From contig JBLMWU010000021.1 in the NCBI GenBank assembly GCA_050257395.1, positions 1 to 64,000 on the forward strand: DNA of 64,000 nt, given 5' to 3'. The position numbers were made by a program, and so were the translations under genes. How positions within the stretch are numbered: position 1 is the first letter of the stretch; each line of letters begins with the position of its first letter. The stretch is from JAIRTY01 sp050257395. Its GTDB lineage: Bacteria; Actinomycetota; Actinomycetes; Streptosporangiales; Streptosporangiaceae. Of the stretch, positions 43,662 to 50,827 are shown piece by piece. Under the pieces are notes generated by a model, which was given only the letters and a program-made list of their open reading frames with translations, made no database searches and was not told the DNA's origin.

Positions 43662-43693
43662 AGGCGATCCGGTTCGGGACCTTCGGCTCTTCG
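43658..43693 (+). pseudogene. 5' remnant of a zinc-type quinone oxidoreductase/alcohol dehydrogenase
   Basis: The first 10-12 codons, MKAIRFGTFGSS, match the usual N-terminus of NADPH:quinone reductase-like medium-chain dehydrogenases (M-K-A-I-R-F-x-x-F-G). The ATG overlaps the previous gene's stop in ATGA fashion. After this the frame leaves the family and runs into unrelated sequence 60 bases before the next gene. The rest of the enzyme, about 310 residues, is gone. Confidence 0.5.
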
Positions 43694-43751
43694 CGGCGCC
43701 ACCCGCCCGCGCGCACGGTGGGAAGGTCCCTCCGGAACTGGGGGTGCCGCC

Positions 43752-44234
43752 ATGGGACGTGCACACACGCTGGACCGGTGGCTGTACCGGGGAAACCGGC
43801 CTAACCGGATCGCCCGGTTCGTCAACGCCGGCTCCGCCCGGCTGGCAGCGGCCGGCATCGGCCCGGCTCACGTGGTGACGCTGGAGGTGACCGGGCGCCG
43901 CACCGGCCGGGCGATCTCGTTCCCCGTGGTGGTGGCCGACTACCAGGGTGAGCGTTACCTGGTGTCGATGCTGGGGGACGGCACCAACTGGGTCCGCAAC
44001 GTGCGCGCGGCCAGCGGCCGGGCCGCGCTGCGGCACGGGCACCGCGAGCTCATCCGGCTCGAGGAGGTCGACCCCGGGCAGCGGGCGCCCATCCTGCGCC
44101 GCTACCTTGAGCTCGCGCCCGGGGCCAGGACCCACATGCCGGCCGGCCCGGACGCCTCCCTCGAGGAGCTCGGGCGGATCGCGCCGCAGTACCCGGTCTT
44201 CCACGTGTCCGTGCTCCAGGGCACCCACGTCTAG
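43752..44234 (+). CDS. Nitroreductase family deazaflavin (F420)-dependent oxidoreductase, second copy
   Basis: A 160-residue protein of the same family as the gene at 43260 but of another subgroup. VTLEVTGRRTGRAISFPVVVADYQGERYLVSMLGDGTNWVRNVRAASGRAAL holds the G-R-x-T-G and N-W-V-x-N signatures that contact deazaflavin, followed by REPILRRYLELAPGARTHMP-like sequence. ATG start at 43752 with a GGG-rich site. The three genes of this type in 6 kb suggest a local preference for F420 redox chemistry. Confidence 0.88.
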   Translation: MGRAHTLDRWLYRGNRPNRIARFVNAGSARLAAAGIGPAHVVTLEVTGRRTGRAISFPVVVADYQGERYLVSMLGDGTNWVRNVRAASGRAALRHGHRELIRLEEVDPGQRAPILRRYLELAPGARTHMPAGPDASLEELGRIAPQYPVFHVSVLQGTHV

Positions 44235-44377
44235 CCAGGTCATCCGGGAGCGGGCTGCTGGCCGCTCGGCCCGCCGGCCAGCCGGTCTCTGCCCAGCCGG
44301 AAGCGCAGGAACGCCGCCGCGCCAGCGGCTTTTACCGCCGCTGCGAGGGAAGCCGGAACCAGAAAAGGAGCTGCGCC

Positions 44378-45109
44378 ATGGTGAAGCACACGGTCGCGAC
44401 CCGCGAGGAGTGGCTTGCCGCCCGCAACGAGCTGCTGGCCAGGGAGAAAGAGCTGACCCGCCGCAACGACCAGCTCGCCGCGGAGCGCCGCAGCCTGCCC
44501 TGGGTGCCGATCGGCAAGGAGTACCGCTTCGCCACTACTGACGGGCCCCGGACGCTGGCGGAGCTGTTCGGCGGCCGCTCACAGCTGGCCGTCTACCACT
44601 TCATGTTCGGCCCGTCCTACACGGCGGGCTGTCCCGTCTGCTCCTCGGCGGCCGACACCTTCAACGGCACCGTCCCCCACCTCAACGCCCGCGACGTGAC
44701 GTTCACCTGCATCTCGCGGGCCCCGCTGGACAAGCTCCAGGCGTACCGGCAGCGGATGGGCTGGAGCTTCCCCTGGGCTTCCTCCTACGGCAGCGACTAC
44801 AACTTCGACCTGGAGATCTCCCGCACGGAGGAGGCAACCCGCCAGGCCCTGGCTGGCGGCGTCCCCCCGGCCGCCGCCGAGATGGCGGGCGAGTGCGGGA
44901 CCGAGCCCGCGGCGTACATGTCCGAGGCGCCGGTGATGAGCACGTACGCGATCGAGGACGGGACCGTCTACCTGACCTACTCCACCACCGCCCGCGGGCT
45001 GGAGTTCATGATGGGCTACTACGGGTTCCTCGACCGGACCCCGCTCGGCCGGAACGAGGGCGACCCGCCCGAGATGTGGCTGCGCCGCCACGACGAATAC
45101 GGCAGCTGA
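44378..45109 (+). CDS. DUF899 family thioredoxin-like protein
   Basis: A 243-residue protein. The DUF899 signatures are present throughout: TREEWLAARNELLAREKELTRRNDQLAAERRSLPWVPI, then AVYHFMFGPSYTAGCPVCSSAAD (C-x-x-C active-site type), HLNARDVTFTCISRAPL, MGWSFPWASSYGSDYNFD, and STTARGLEFMMGYYGFLDRTPLGRNEG. The fold is thioredoxin-like and the function unknown, possibly peroxide or thiol chemistry. AAAAGGAG precedes the ATG. It converges with a MerB-like gene. Confidence 0.92.
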   Translation: MVKHTVATREEWLAARNELLAREKELTRRNDQLAAERRSLPWVPIGKEYRFATTDGPRTLAELFGGRSQLAVYHFMFGPSYTAGCPVCSSAADTFNGTVPHLNARDVTFTCISRAPLDKLQAYRQRMGWSFPWASSYGSDYNFDLEISRTEEATRQALAGGVPPAAAEMAGECGTEPAAYMSEAPVMSTYAIEDGTVYLTYSTTARGLEFMMGYYGFLDRTPLGRNEGDPPEMWLRRHDEYGS

Positions 45110-45117
45110 ACGGCGGG

Positions 45118-45777
45118 TCACAGGCCCCAGAACGGGCCGGACAGGCCGACGCTGCGCAGGTAGCCGGCTGCCTGCGCCGGGTCGCGGCGGGTGTAGCCGC
45201 GGTCGAGCCGCCCGTCGTACCAGTGCGAGGCGAGCCGCCACAGCGTGGCGAGGTCCATCACGTACCCGCGCGGCAGCCCGGTGCCGCGCAGCCAGGCGGT
45301 GACGCAGTCCCCGTCGCAGAACAGGCGCTGATGACCGCAGGTGTGCACGACGTCGTCCCACATCCGGGCTGCGGGCACCAGGAAATGCGCGACCTGGCCG
45401 CCATCGGGCGGCTGCCGGGTGCCGACGTTCCAGGCGTGCGGGCTCCCGCAGGCCGGGCACCGGGTCGCCACGAGCACCTCGTTCTCGCCCGGCAGGAGGT
45501 GCGGCAGCGCGAACGAATCCCAGGCGCAGCCGCCCCACCACAGCGTCCGGGTGCCCATGACCGAGAAACCGAGCGGCACCGCGGAGAACGGGTGCGCCAT
45601 GACGATGCGCCCCTCGCCGTCCAGCACCAGGTGGCGGGCCCGGGCCAGCTCCCTCAGTCCCCCGGTGACGGCCGGCAGGTCCGTGCCGAGCTGCCCGGCC
45701 AGCTCCGCCGCCTCCGGCGCCCGCCCGGTCCGGGCGAACGCCTGGTACACCGCCAGCCGCAGATCCTCGCTGTCCAT
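45118..45777 (-). CDS. Alkylmercury lyase (MerB)-like protein
   Basis: A 219-residue protein. The N-terminal winged helix (AVYQAFARTGRAPEAAELAGQLGTDLPAVTGGLREL) and the catalytic region MAHPFSAVPLGFSVMGTRTLWWGGCAWDSFALP match the MerB family, with the C-x-x-D pair that cleaves the C-Hg bond (Cys96/Asp99 in MerB). The second catalytic Cys may be in CGHQRLFCDGDCV. CPACG follows. No merA, merR or merT gene is nearby, so the physiological substrate may not be organomercury. ATG start at 45777. Confidence 0.78.
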   Translation of the reverse strand: MDSEDLRLAVYQAFARTGRAPEAAELAGQLGTDLPAVTGGLRELARARHLVLDGEGRIVMAHPFSAVPLGFSVMGTRTLWWGGCAWDSFALPHLLPGENEVLVATRCPACGSPHAWNVGTRQPPDGGQVAHFLVPAARMWDDVVHTCGHQRLFCDGDCVTAWLRGTGLPRGYVMDLATLWRLASHWYDGRLDRGYTRRDPAQAAGYLRSVGLSGPFWGL

Positions 45778-45851
45778 GCCACCATCATCCGGCAGGCCGG
45801 GCCGGTCACGCTGCTGTGCCCGGCCTGCCGCCCCGCGGCTTCCCCGGCCGG

Positions 45852-46292
45852 CTACGCCCCGCTGCCGCGGGCCGGGTCGAACTCCAGCACCTGGGTCAGC
45901 CGGATGTTGTTGCCCGACGGGTCGCGGAACGAGGTGTCGATGCCGTAGGGCTGGGCGGTCGGCGGGTCATTGAAGGTCACGCCGCGGGCGGACAGTTCCT
46001 CATAACTCGCCTGGCAGTCGTCGGTCTCCAGGAACAGCGTCCCGCCGGCGCCCTTGGCCACCAGCTCGGCGAGCGCCGCGCTGCTGCCGGGGTCGAGCAT
46101 CGGCGGGCCGGGCACCGGCATCAGCACCAGCCCGACGTTCTCCTGCCCGGCGGGGCCGACCGCCAGCCAGCGGAAGTTCCACGCCTCCATGGTGACGTCG
46201 GCCCGGACCTCCCAGCCGAGCGTCTTGGTGTAGAAGCGGAGTGCCTCGTCCTGGTCGTGCACCCAGAACTGGGTGTTGGCGATCCTGATCAT
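45852..46292 (-). CDS. VOC family protein (glyoxalase/extradiol dioxygenase-like)
   Basis: A 146-residue protein with two beta-alpha-beta-beta-beta modules: MIRIANTQFWVHDQDEALRFYTKTLGWEVRAD and then GGTLFLETDDCQASYEELSARGVTFNDPPT ending SFRDPSGNNIRLTQVLEF. This is the common actinobacterial VOC subgroup of unknown substrate. It lies 40 bases behind the AraC-type gene on the same strand, and the two look like an operon. GGGAGGACC precedes the start. Confidence 0.9.
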   Translation of the reverse strand: MIRIANTQFWVHDQDEALRFYTKTLGWEVRADVTMEAWNFRWLAVGPAGQENVGLVLMPVPGPPMLDPGSSAALAELVAKGAGGTLFLETDDCQASYEELSARGVTFNDPPTAQPYGIDTSFRDPSGNNIRLTQVLEFDPARGSGA

Positions 46293-46332
46293 CGGGTCCT
46301 CCCCCGGTGCGGGTGCGCTGCCGGGACAAACC

Positions 46333-46767
46333 CTACGAACCGCCAGCCTGCGGGTCTTCTCGAAACGTGCGGTTCTGCGGGCGGGCGTAGGCCATGGCCA
46401 CGCAGCGGGGGATCCGGACCAGCCGCGCCGCTGGCGGCCACGAGCGGCGGTAGGCCGTGGGCGTGCAGCCGAAGATCCGGCTGAAGCTCGCCGTGAAGGA
46501 CCCCACGCTGCCGGCGCCGACGGTGAAGCACACCTCGGCCACGGACCAGTCGGTAGCCCGCAGCAGGGCAGCGGCCCGCTCGAGCCGCCGGGTGAGCAGG
46601 TACTGGTGGGGCGACTCGCCGAAGGCGCGCCTGAACTCGCGGCTGAAGTGGGCCGGCGACAGCCCGGCGGCGCGGGCCAGGTCAGCGACGCTCAGCGGCT
46701 CGGCGTACCGGGCGTCGGCCAGGTCGCGAGCCCGCAGCAGGTGCCGGGCAAGCGGCAGCGGGGCCAT
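46333..46767 (-). CDS. AraC family transcriptional regulator (short, HTH only)
   Basis: A 144-residue protein consisting almost only of the AraC double HTH: ADARYAEPLSVADLARAAGLSPAHFSREFRRAFGESPHQYLLTRRLERAAALL and a second helix-turn-helix SVAEVCFTVGAGSVGSFTASFSRIFGCTPTAYRR. No ligand-binding domain is present. Start at ATG 46767. It is paired with the downstream VOC gene, a frequent combination in actinomycetes (AraC-VOC), and may regulate it. Confidence 0.9.
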   Translation of the reverse strand: MAPLPLARHLLRARDLADARYAEPLSVADLARAAGLSPAHFSREFRRAFGESPHQYLLTRRLERAAALLRATDWSVAEVCFTVGAGSVGSFTASFSRIFGCTPTAYRRSWPPAARLVRIPRCVAMAYARPQNRTFREDPQAGGS

Positions 46768-47124
46768 GCGCCCACCGTACGCGGGACCGGCCAGAATGGG
46801 TGGCGGCCGGGCATTGGCCGCGGCCTGCCGCCAGCTATGGCCGCCCGGGCCGGATCGGATGGCCCGGATCGCAGGTTTCCGGCTGCGGGCGCGTTGGGCA
46901 GGATGGGATCGGGCACCGTTCACCTCGCGGGCAGAGCCAGGTCGCGGTGCCCGCAAAACTGCCCTAACGGCCGCGCCGGGCTCTCTGCTGGCTTTCCGGG
47001 CCTGGGACGAAGGTCACTGAGCATCTCCTCCCGGCGCCTCCCCGCAGGGCATGAAGATCATCCACGTTGGGCATGACAAATGCCTGAGCAGGGGCAGATA
47101 GTCATCGCGGTCTGGGGGGTTGGG
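46768..47124. other. Divergent gap before lsr2
   Basis: About 357 bases. No supported coding frame. Just upstream of lsr2 a short inverted repeat GGCAT-GACAA-ATGCC lies at 47070-47084, about 40 bases before the start codon, a likely part of the lsr2 promoter or its control. Confidence 0.4.
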
Positions 47125-47454
47125 ATGGCACGACGGACAATTGTGACAATGGAAGACGATCTCGGCGGCGGTCCGGCGGACGAGACCGTGCGGTTCGGGA
47201 TCGGCGGCGCCGAGTACGAGATTGACCTGAACAAGAAGAACGCGACCCGGTTCCGTAAAGAGATCGCGCCCTTCATCGAGCACGCCCGCAAGGCGGGCAG
47301 GCCGGCCCGGCGGCCGGTGCGGACGGCCGCCAGCCGCCGGCGCAGCCACGACATCCGGGCGTGGGCGCAGAAGCAGGGCATTGAGCTCAGTGAGCGGGGG
47401 CGCATCCCGGCCAGCGTGGTCGAGCAGTACGAAGCCGCCGCGAAAGCCCGGTAG
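47125..47454 (+). CDS. lsr2: Lsr2 nucleoid-associated protein
   Basis: A 109-residue Lsr2. The N-terminal dimerisation domain (MARRTIVTMEDDLGGGPADETVRFGIGGAEYEIDLNKKNATRFRKEIAPFIEHAR described in parts) is joined by an Arg-rich linker to the C-terminal DNA-binding domain RSHDIRAWAQKQGIELSERGRIPASVVEQYEAA. The R-G-R AT-hook-like motif that inserts in the minor groove is intact. It silences AT-rich foreign DNA, bridges DNA and acts like H-NS. GGGGGGTTGGG precedes the ATG. Confidence 0.95.
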   Translation: MARRTIVTMEDDLGGGPADETVRFGIGGAEYEIDLNKKNATRFRKEIAPFIEHARKAGRPARRPVRTAASRRRSHDIRAWAQKQGIELSERGRIPASVVEQYEAAAKAR

Positions 47455-47513
47455 CCGCCGGCCGCGGCCGCCGCCGCGCCCGGTGCCAGGCCGGGCGGGG
47501 GCGCCCCGGCCGG

Positions 47514-48956
47514 TCAGTCGGTGCCGGATTCCATCGCCGCCCGGTCGAGGAACTCGTCCTCTTCGTTCACCTCACCGCGGGAGGCGATCGCCTCGGCGCC
47601 TCCCCGCGGCAGCTCACCAACCAGGCCGGCGTGCGGCGCAGCCCCGATCAGCTCGGCGTGCGCGGTGCCGATCATGCCCAGGCTGGCGTACTGCTCGAGC
47701 TTGGCCCTTGAGTCGGCGATGTCGAGGTTGCGCATGGTGAGCTGGCCGATCCGGTCCAGCGGGCCGAACGCGGAGTCCTCGGTGCGCTCCATCGACAGCT
47801 TGTCGGGGTGGTAGCTGAACGCGGGCCCGGTGGTGTCGAGGATCGAGTAGTCCTCGCCGCGCCGCAGCCGCAGCGTGACCTCCCCGGTGACCGCGGCGCC
47901 CACCCAGCGCTGCAGCGATTCGCGCAGCATCAGCGCCTGCGGGTCGAGCCAGCGGCCCTCGTACATGAGCCGGCCCAGCCGGCGTCCTTCGGCGTGGTAG
48001 TTCGCCAGGGTGTCCTCGTTGTGGATGGCGTTGACCAGCCGCTCGTAGGCCGCGTGCAGCAGCGCCATGCCCGGCGCCTCGTAGATGCCCCGGCTCTTGG
48101 CCTCGATGATCCGGTTCTCGATCTGGTCGGACATGCCCAGGCCATGCCGGCCGCCGATCTCGTTGGCTGCCATGACCAGGTCGACCGGGGAGGCGAACTC
48201 CTTGCCGTTGATCGTCACCGGCCGGCCGCGCTCGAACCCGATCGTGACGTCCTCCGGCTCGATCCCGACGTCGGCGTCCCAGAACCGCACGCCCATGATC
48301 GGCTGGACGGTCTCGATCCCGTTGCTGAGGTGCTCGAGGGTCTTGGCCTCGTGGGTGGCCCCCCAGATGTTCGCGTCGGTCGAGTAGGCCTTCTCCGCGC
48401 TGTCGCGGTAGGGCAGGTCGTGGCCGAGCAGCCACTCGCTCATCTCCCGGCGGCCGCCGAGCTCGCCGACGAACGCCGCGTCGAGCCAGGGCTTGTAGAC
48501 GCGCAGGTTCGGGTTGGCCAGCAGGCCGTAGCGGTAGAACCGCTCGATGTCGTTGCCCTTGAAGGTGGAGCCGTCACCCCAGATCTGGACGTCGTCCTCG
48601 AGCATCGCCCGCACCAGCAGCGTGCCGGTGACCGCCCGGCCCAGCGGGGTGGTGTTGAAGTAGGCCCGCCCCCCGGAGCGGATGTGGAAAGCCCCGCAGG
48701 TCAGCGCGGCCAGCCCTTCCTCCACCAGGGCCGCCCGGCAGTCGACCAGCCGGGCGATCTCGGCGCCGTACAGCTTGGCCCGCCCCGGGACCGAGTCGAT
48801 GTCGTCTTCGTCGTACTGCCCGATGTCGGCGGTGTAGGTGCACGGCACCGCGCCCTTGTCGCGCATCCACGCGACCGCCACCGAGGTGTCGAGGCCGCCG
48901 GAGAACGCGATGCCGACCCGCTCACCGACGGGCAGGGAGGTGATCACCTTGGACAC
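47514..48956 (-). CDS. argG: Argininosuccinate synthase
   Basis: A 480-residue enzyme that condenses citrulline and aspartate with ATP in arginine synthesis. The ATP motif AFSGGLDTSVAVAW, then TADIGQYDEDD, GSTFKGNDIERFYRY, YSTDANIWGATHEA and KEFASPVDLVMAANEIGG are of the long E. coli-type ArgG rather than the 400-residue type usual in actinomycetes, so it may be a second paralogue or acquired by transfer. The GTG start at 48956 has no Shine-Dalgarno; the promoter lies so close that the mRNA is probably leaderless. The promoter is overlapped by an ARG box. It stands alone, separate from other arg genes. Confidence 0.94.
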   Translation of the reverse strand: MSKVITSLPVGERVGIAFSGGLDTSVAVAWMRDKGAVPCTYTADIGQYDEDDIDSVPGRAKLYGAEIARLVDCRAALVEEGLAALTCGAFHIRSGGRAYFNTTPLGRAVTGTLLVRAMLEDDVQIWGDGSTFKGNDIERFYRYGLLANPNLRVYKPWLDAAFVGELGGRREMSEWLLGHDLPYRDSAEKAYSTDANIWGATHEAKTLEHLSNGIETVQPIMGVRFWDADVGIEPEDVTIGFERGRPVTINGKEFASPVDLVMAANEIGGRHGLGMSDQIENRIIEAKSRGIYEAPGMALLHAAYERLVNAIHNEDTLANYHAEGRRLGRLMYEGRWLDPQALMLRESLQRWVGAAVTGEVTLRLRRGEDYSILDTTGPAFSYHPDKLSMERTEDSAFGPLDRIGQLTMRNLDIADSRAKLEQYASLGMIGTAHAELIGAAPHAGLVGELPRGGAEAIASRGEVNEEDEFLDRAAMESGTD

Positions 48957-48963
48957 ACGAAAA

Positions 48964-48992
48964 AGTATGCCGTCTCATGCATGATTATGCAA
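48964..48992 (-). promoter_or_regulatory. argG promoter (leaderless)
   Basis: On the minus strand, TTGCAT (-35, 48992-48987), 17 bases, then CATACT (-10, 48969-48964). Transcription would begin about 48957, right at the GTG start codon of argG, which has no ribosome site. The -35 lies inside an ArgR box. Confidence 0.6.
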
Positions 48993-48993
48993 G
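48976..48993. promoter_or_regulatory. ARG box (ArgR operator) of argG
   Basis: The core is TGCATGATTATGCA (48978-48991), a palindrome with TGCAT/ATGCA arms and a GATT centre. It fits the bacterial ARG box consensus, including the Streptomyces version with TGCAT arms. It covers the -35 of argG, so ArgR with arginine should block RNA polymerase. Confidence 0.75.
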
Positions 48994-49031
48994 CCAGGTC
49001 CGGTCAGGCCAGCGGCTTCCGCCGCCGGCGC

Positions 49032-49595
49032 TCATGACCCGGCCGGAACCGCCCGCAGCCGCAGGAACTGCCGGACGCCCAGCAGGCGGGTGCCGGCCCG
49101 CAGCATCGGGCTGAAGGCGGCGCGCAGCAGCGGCCCGGCCTCCTCCCGGCTGAGGAACTGCGGATCGGTGGCCTGGTAGGTGCGGCCGCCGACCCTGACC
49201 ACGCAGCCGCCGGCCGCGCGCACGTTCCGCGACCAGTCCGACTGGTTGCCGAACGTGAGCGCGATCAGGATCGCGTCGCCGTGCACATGCGCCGTCGCGG
49301 GCGTCACGTAGACCTTGCCCGACCGCCTGCCCACGTGCTGGATCTGCGCGGCCATCGCGAAGTGCCGGCGGCCGGCGAACTTCACGATCACGGGGTTCAG
49401 GATCCTGGTCAGCGGGCGTATCAGCACCCGGGCGAGCCACCCGGGCGGGACTGGCGCCAGCGCGCCGGCGCTCCCCCGGCCCCCGGCGGGGCCGGCCGTC
49501 ACGCCGCCGCCCCGATCGTGGAGTGCCCCGGGGATCACCCGGTCAGCGGCGCGGCCCGGCCGCGTGCTGCCCATGATGAGCTTGAGATTCAGCAT
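49032..49595 (-). CDS. Deazaflavin (F420)-dependent oxidoreductase fused in frame to an FMN reductase start
   Basis: A 187-residue frame. From about residue 50 on it is a Ddn-like enzyme: LNPVIVKFAGRRHFAMAAQIQHVGRRSGKVYVTPATAHVHGD, then ALTFGNQSDWSRNVRAAGGCVVRVGG, with the family G-R-R-S-G motif. The first 22 residues, MLNLKLIMGSTRPGRAADRVIP, are not Ddn-like but match the start of NAD(P)H-dependent FMN reductases (flavin-phosphate loop G-S-T-R-P-G-R). A strong GGGAGGCGAGC ribosome site precedes this start. The likely native Ddn start is GTG near 49502. The fusion appears to be a deletion product that brought the gene under the FMN reductase's start. Confidence 0.75.
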   Translation of the reverse strand: MLNLKLIMGSTRPGRAADRVIPGALHDRGGGVTAGPAGGRGSAGALAPVPPGWLARVLIRPLTRILNPVIVKFAGRRHFAMAAQIQHVGRRSGKVYVTPATAHVHGDAILIALTFGNQSDWSRNVRAAGGCVVRVGGRTYQATDPQFLSREEAGPLLRAAFSPMLRAGTRLLGVRQFLRLRAVPAGS

Positions 49596-49706
49596 GCTCG
49601 CCTCCCAGTCTCAGGTCACAGGCCAGCGCCTGCGGCTCGGCCGCCGCCGGATCGCGGCGGTACCGGTAAGGACGAGATGGCGCCGCCAGGTGTCACGATC
49701 GCCAGG

Positions 49707-50624
49707 TCAGCGGGACCCGGCCGGGCCGGTGAGCTGCAGGCTGAGGAAGCTCAGCTTGGCCGGGTCGGCGATGACGTGCACCGTCTGGATCCTCTCGCCA
49801 CGCAGGGTGAGCACCAGCACCCCGGCGAGCTCGTGGCCGAGGAAGCCGAGCACGGCAGGCTGCCCGCCGACCGGATGGGAGACCAGCGTGGCGGCCGGGC
49901 CCCAGTAGTGCAGCAGGTTCCTGGCGACCCGGCGGGCGCCGGTGACCACCACGTGCGGCCGGGCGGCGGCCGGCCCGTAGTCGACGTCGCCCCACGCTCC
50001 GGGCGCGAGCACCGTGAGCAGCCCGCTGAGGTCGCCGCCGGCACAGGCGGCGATGAACTTCTCGGTGACCAGGCGGTGCTCTGCGGACGTCACGTCGAAG
50101 CGGGTCCCCCCGGCCCCGGCAGCGATCTTCTGCCTGGCCCGGGTGGCGAGCTGCCGGCAGGCCTGCGGGGTCCGGCCGACGGTCTGGGCTATGGTCCCGA
50201 ACGGCATCTGGAAGATGTCGTGCAGGACGAACACGACCCGCTCGGCCGGGGTGAGCCGCTGCAGCATCACCAGCAGCGCCAGCCGGACGCTGTCGTCGAA
50301 GGTGACCCGGTCGGCGGGATCAGACAGGGCAGGCTGGGCGGGCGGGGCGGCGGCCTCGAAGTCCCCCGGCTCGCGCGCCCGCTCCCGGCGCGACGGGGCC
50401 GACCGGATCCGGTCCAGGCACAGGCGGCTGGTCACCACGATCAGCCAGCCGCGCTCGTCGGCGATGTCCGCCGAACCGGTGCGCAGCAGGCGCGCAAACG
50501 CGTCCTGCACCACGTCTTCCGCGGCGCCGATATCCCCGAGCATCCGGAATGCCAGGTCAACCAGGTAGGGGCGGTGCTCCCGGTACGCCTGGCCGATCCT
50601 CCCGCCGTCCTGCCCGTCAGGCAT
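49707..50624 (-). CDS. ECF41-like sigma factor with C-terminal SnoaL-like domain
   Basis: A 305-residue RNA polymerase sigma factor. Region 2: YLVDLAFRMLGDIGAAEDVVQDAFARLLR; region 4: MLQRLTPAERVVFVLHDIFQMPFGTIAQTVGRTPQACRQLATRAR. The C-terminal 115 residues form a SnoaL-like domain (EKFIAACAGGDLSGLLTVLAPGAWGDVDYG) that in ECF41 factors tunes activity in place of an anti-sigma factor. The ending VIADPAKLSFLSL recalls the N-P-D-K-L motif of the group. ECF41 genes are typically next to a carboxymuconolactone decarboxylase, oxidoreductase or epimerase gene, and here the divergent neighbour is such a decarboxylase. GAGGAGG precedes the ATG. Confidence 0.9.
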   Translation of the reverse strand: MPDGQDGGRIGQAYREHRPYLVDLAFRMLGDIGAAEDVVQDAFARLLRTGSADIADERGWLIVVTSRLCLDRIRSAPSRRERAREPGDFEAAAPPAQPALSDPADRVTFDDSVRLALLVMLQRLTPAERVVFVLHDIFQMPFGTIAQTVGRTPQACRQLATRARQKIAAGAGGTRFDVTSAEHRLVTEKFIAACAGGDLSGLLTVLAPGAWGDVDYGPAAARPHVVVTGARRVARNLLHYWGPAATLVSHPVGGQPAVLGFLGHELAGVLVLTLRGERIQTVHVIADPAKLSFLSLQLTGPAGSR

Positions 50625-50692
50625 GCCGCCTCCTCAGGCCAGCCCGCCGGTACCGCCGTGCGGGGCGGGCCGGCCGGGCCACCTCCCTGAAG

Positions 50693-50719
50693 GACGGGGC
50701 GGGGCGGCGGAACGTGACA
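50693..50719 (-). promoter_or_regulatory. ECF41-type promoter facing the sigma gene
   Basis: On the minus strand: TGTCACG (50719-50713), 16 bases, CGTC (50696-50693). It matches the published ECF41 consensus TGTCACA-N16-CGTC except for one base. It lies about 70 bases upstream of the sigma gene start and suggests autoregulation. Confidence 0.65.
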
Positions 50720-50741
50720 TCGCCGGGCCGCCGGGGCGTGA

Positions 50742-50768
50742 CGTCACATTCCGCCCGGGCCCCCCGTC
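50742..50768 (+). promoter_or_regulatory. ECF41-type promoter facing the decarboxylase gene
   Basis: On the plus strand: CGTCACA (50742-50748), 16 bases, CGTC (50765-50768). One base differs from the ECF41 consensus TGTCACA-N16-CGTC. It is 60 bases before the decarboxylase start, so the two promoters diverge from the same short region. Confidence 0.65.
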
Positions 50769-50827
50769 CTTGCCAGGTGATGTCACAGCCAGCGGACGCT
50801 GGCATCCCGGCGATCAGGGAGACCTCC

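Noticed and set aside
44257..44282. Hairpin GCTGGCC...GGCCAGC after the F420-type gene
   Set aside because: The stem is possible, but with a GC-rich background and no T-tract it cannot be told apart from chance as a terminator.
50781..50787. A third TGTCACA element before the decarboxylase gene
   Set aside because: There is no CGTC at 16 bases downstream (ATCC instead), and the nearby element at 50742 fits better; it may be a chance copy or an accessory site.
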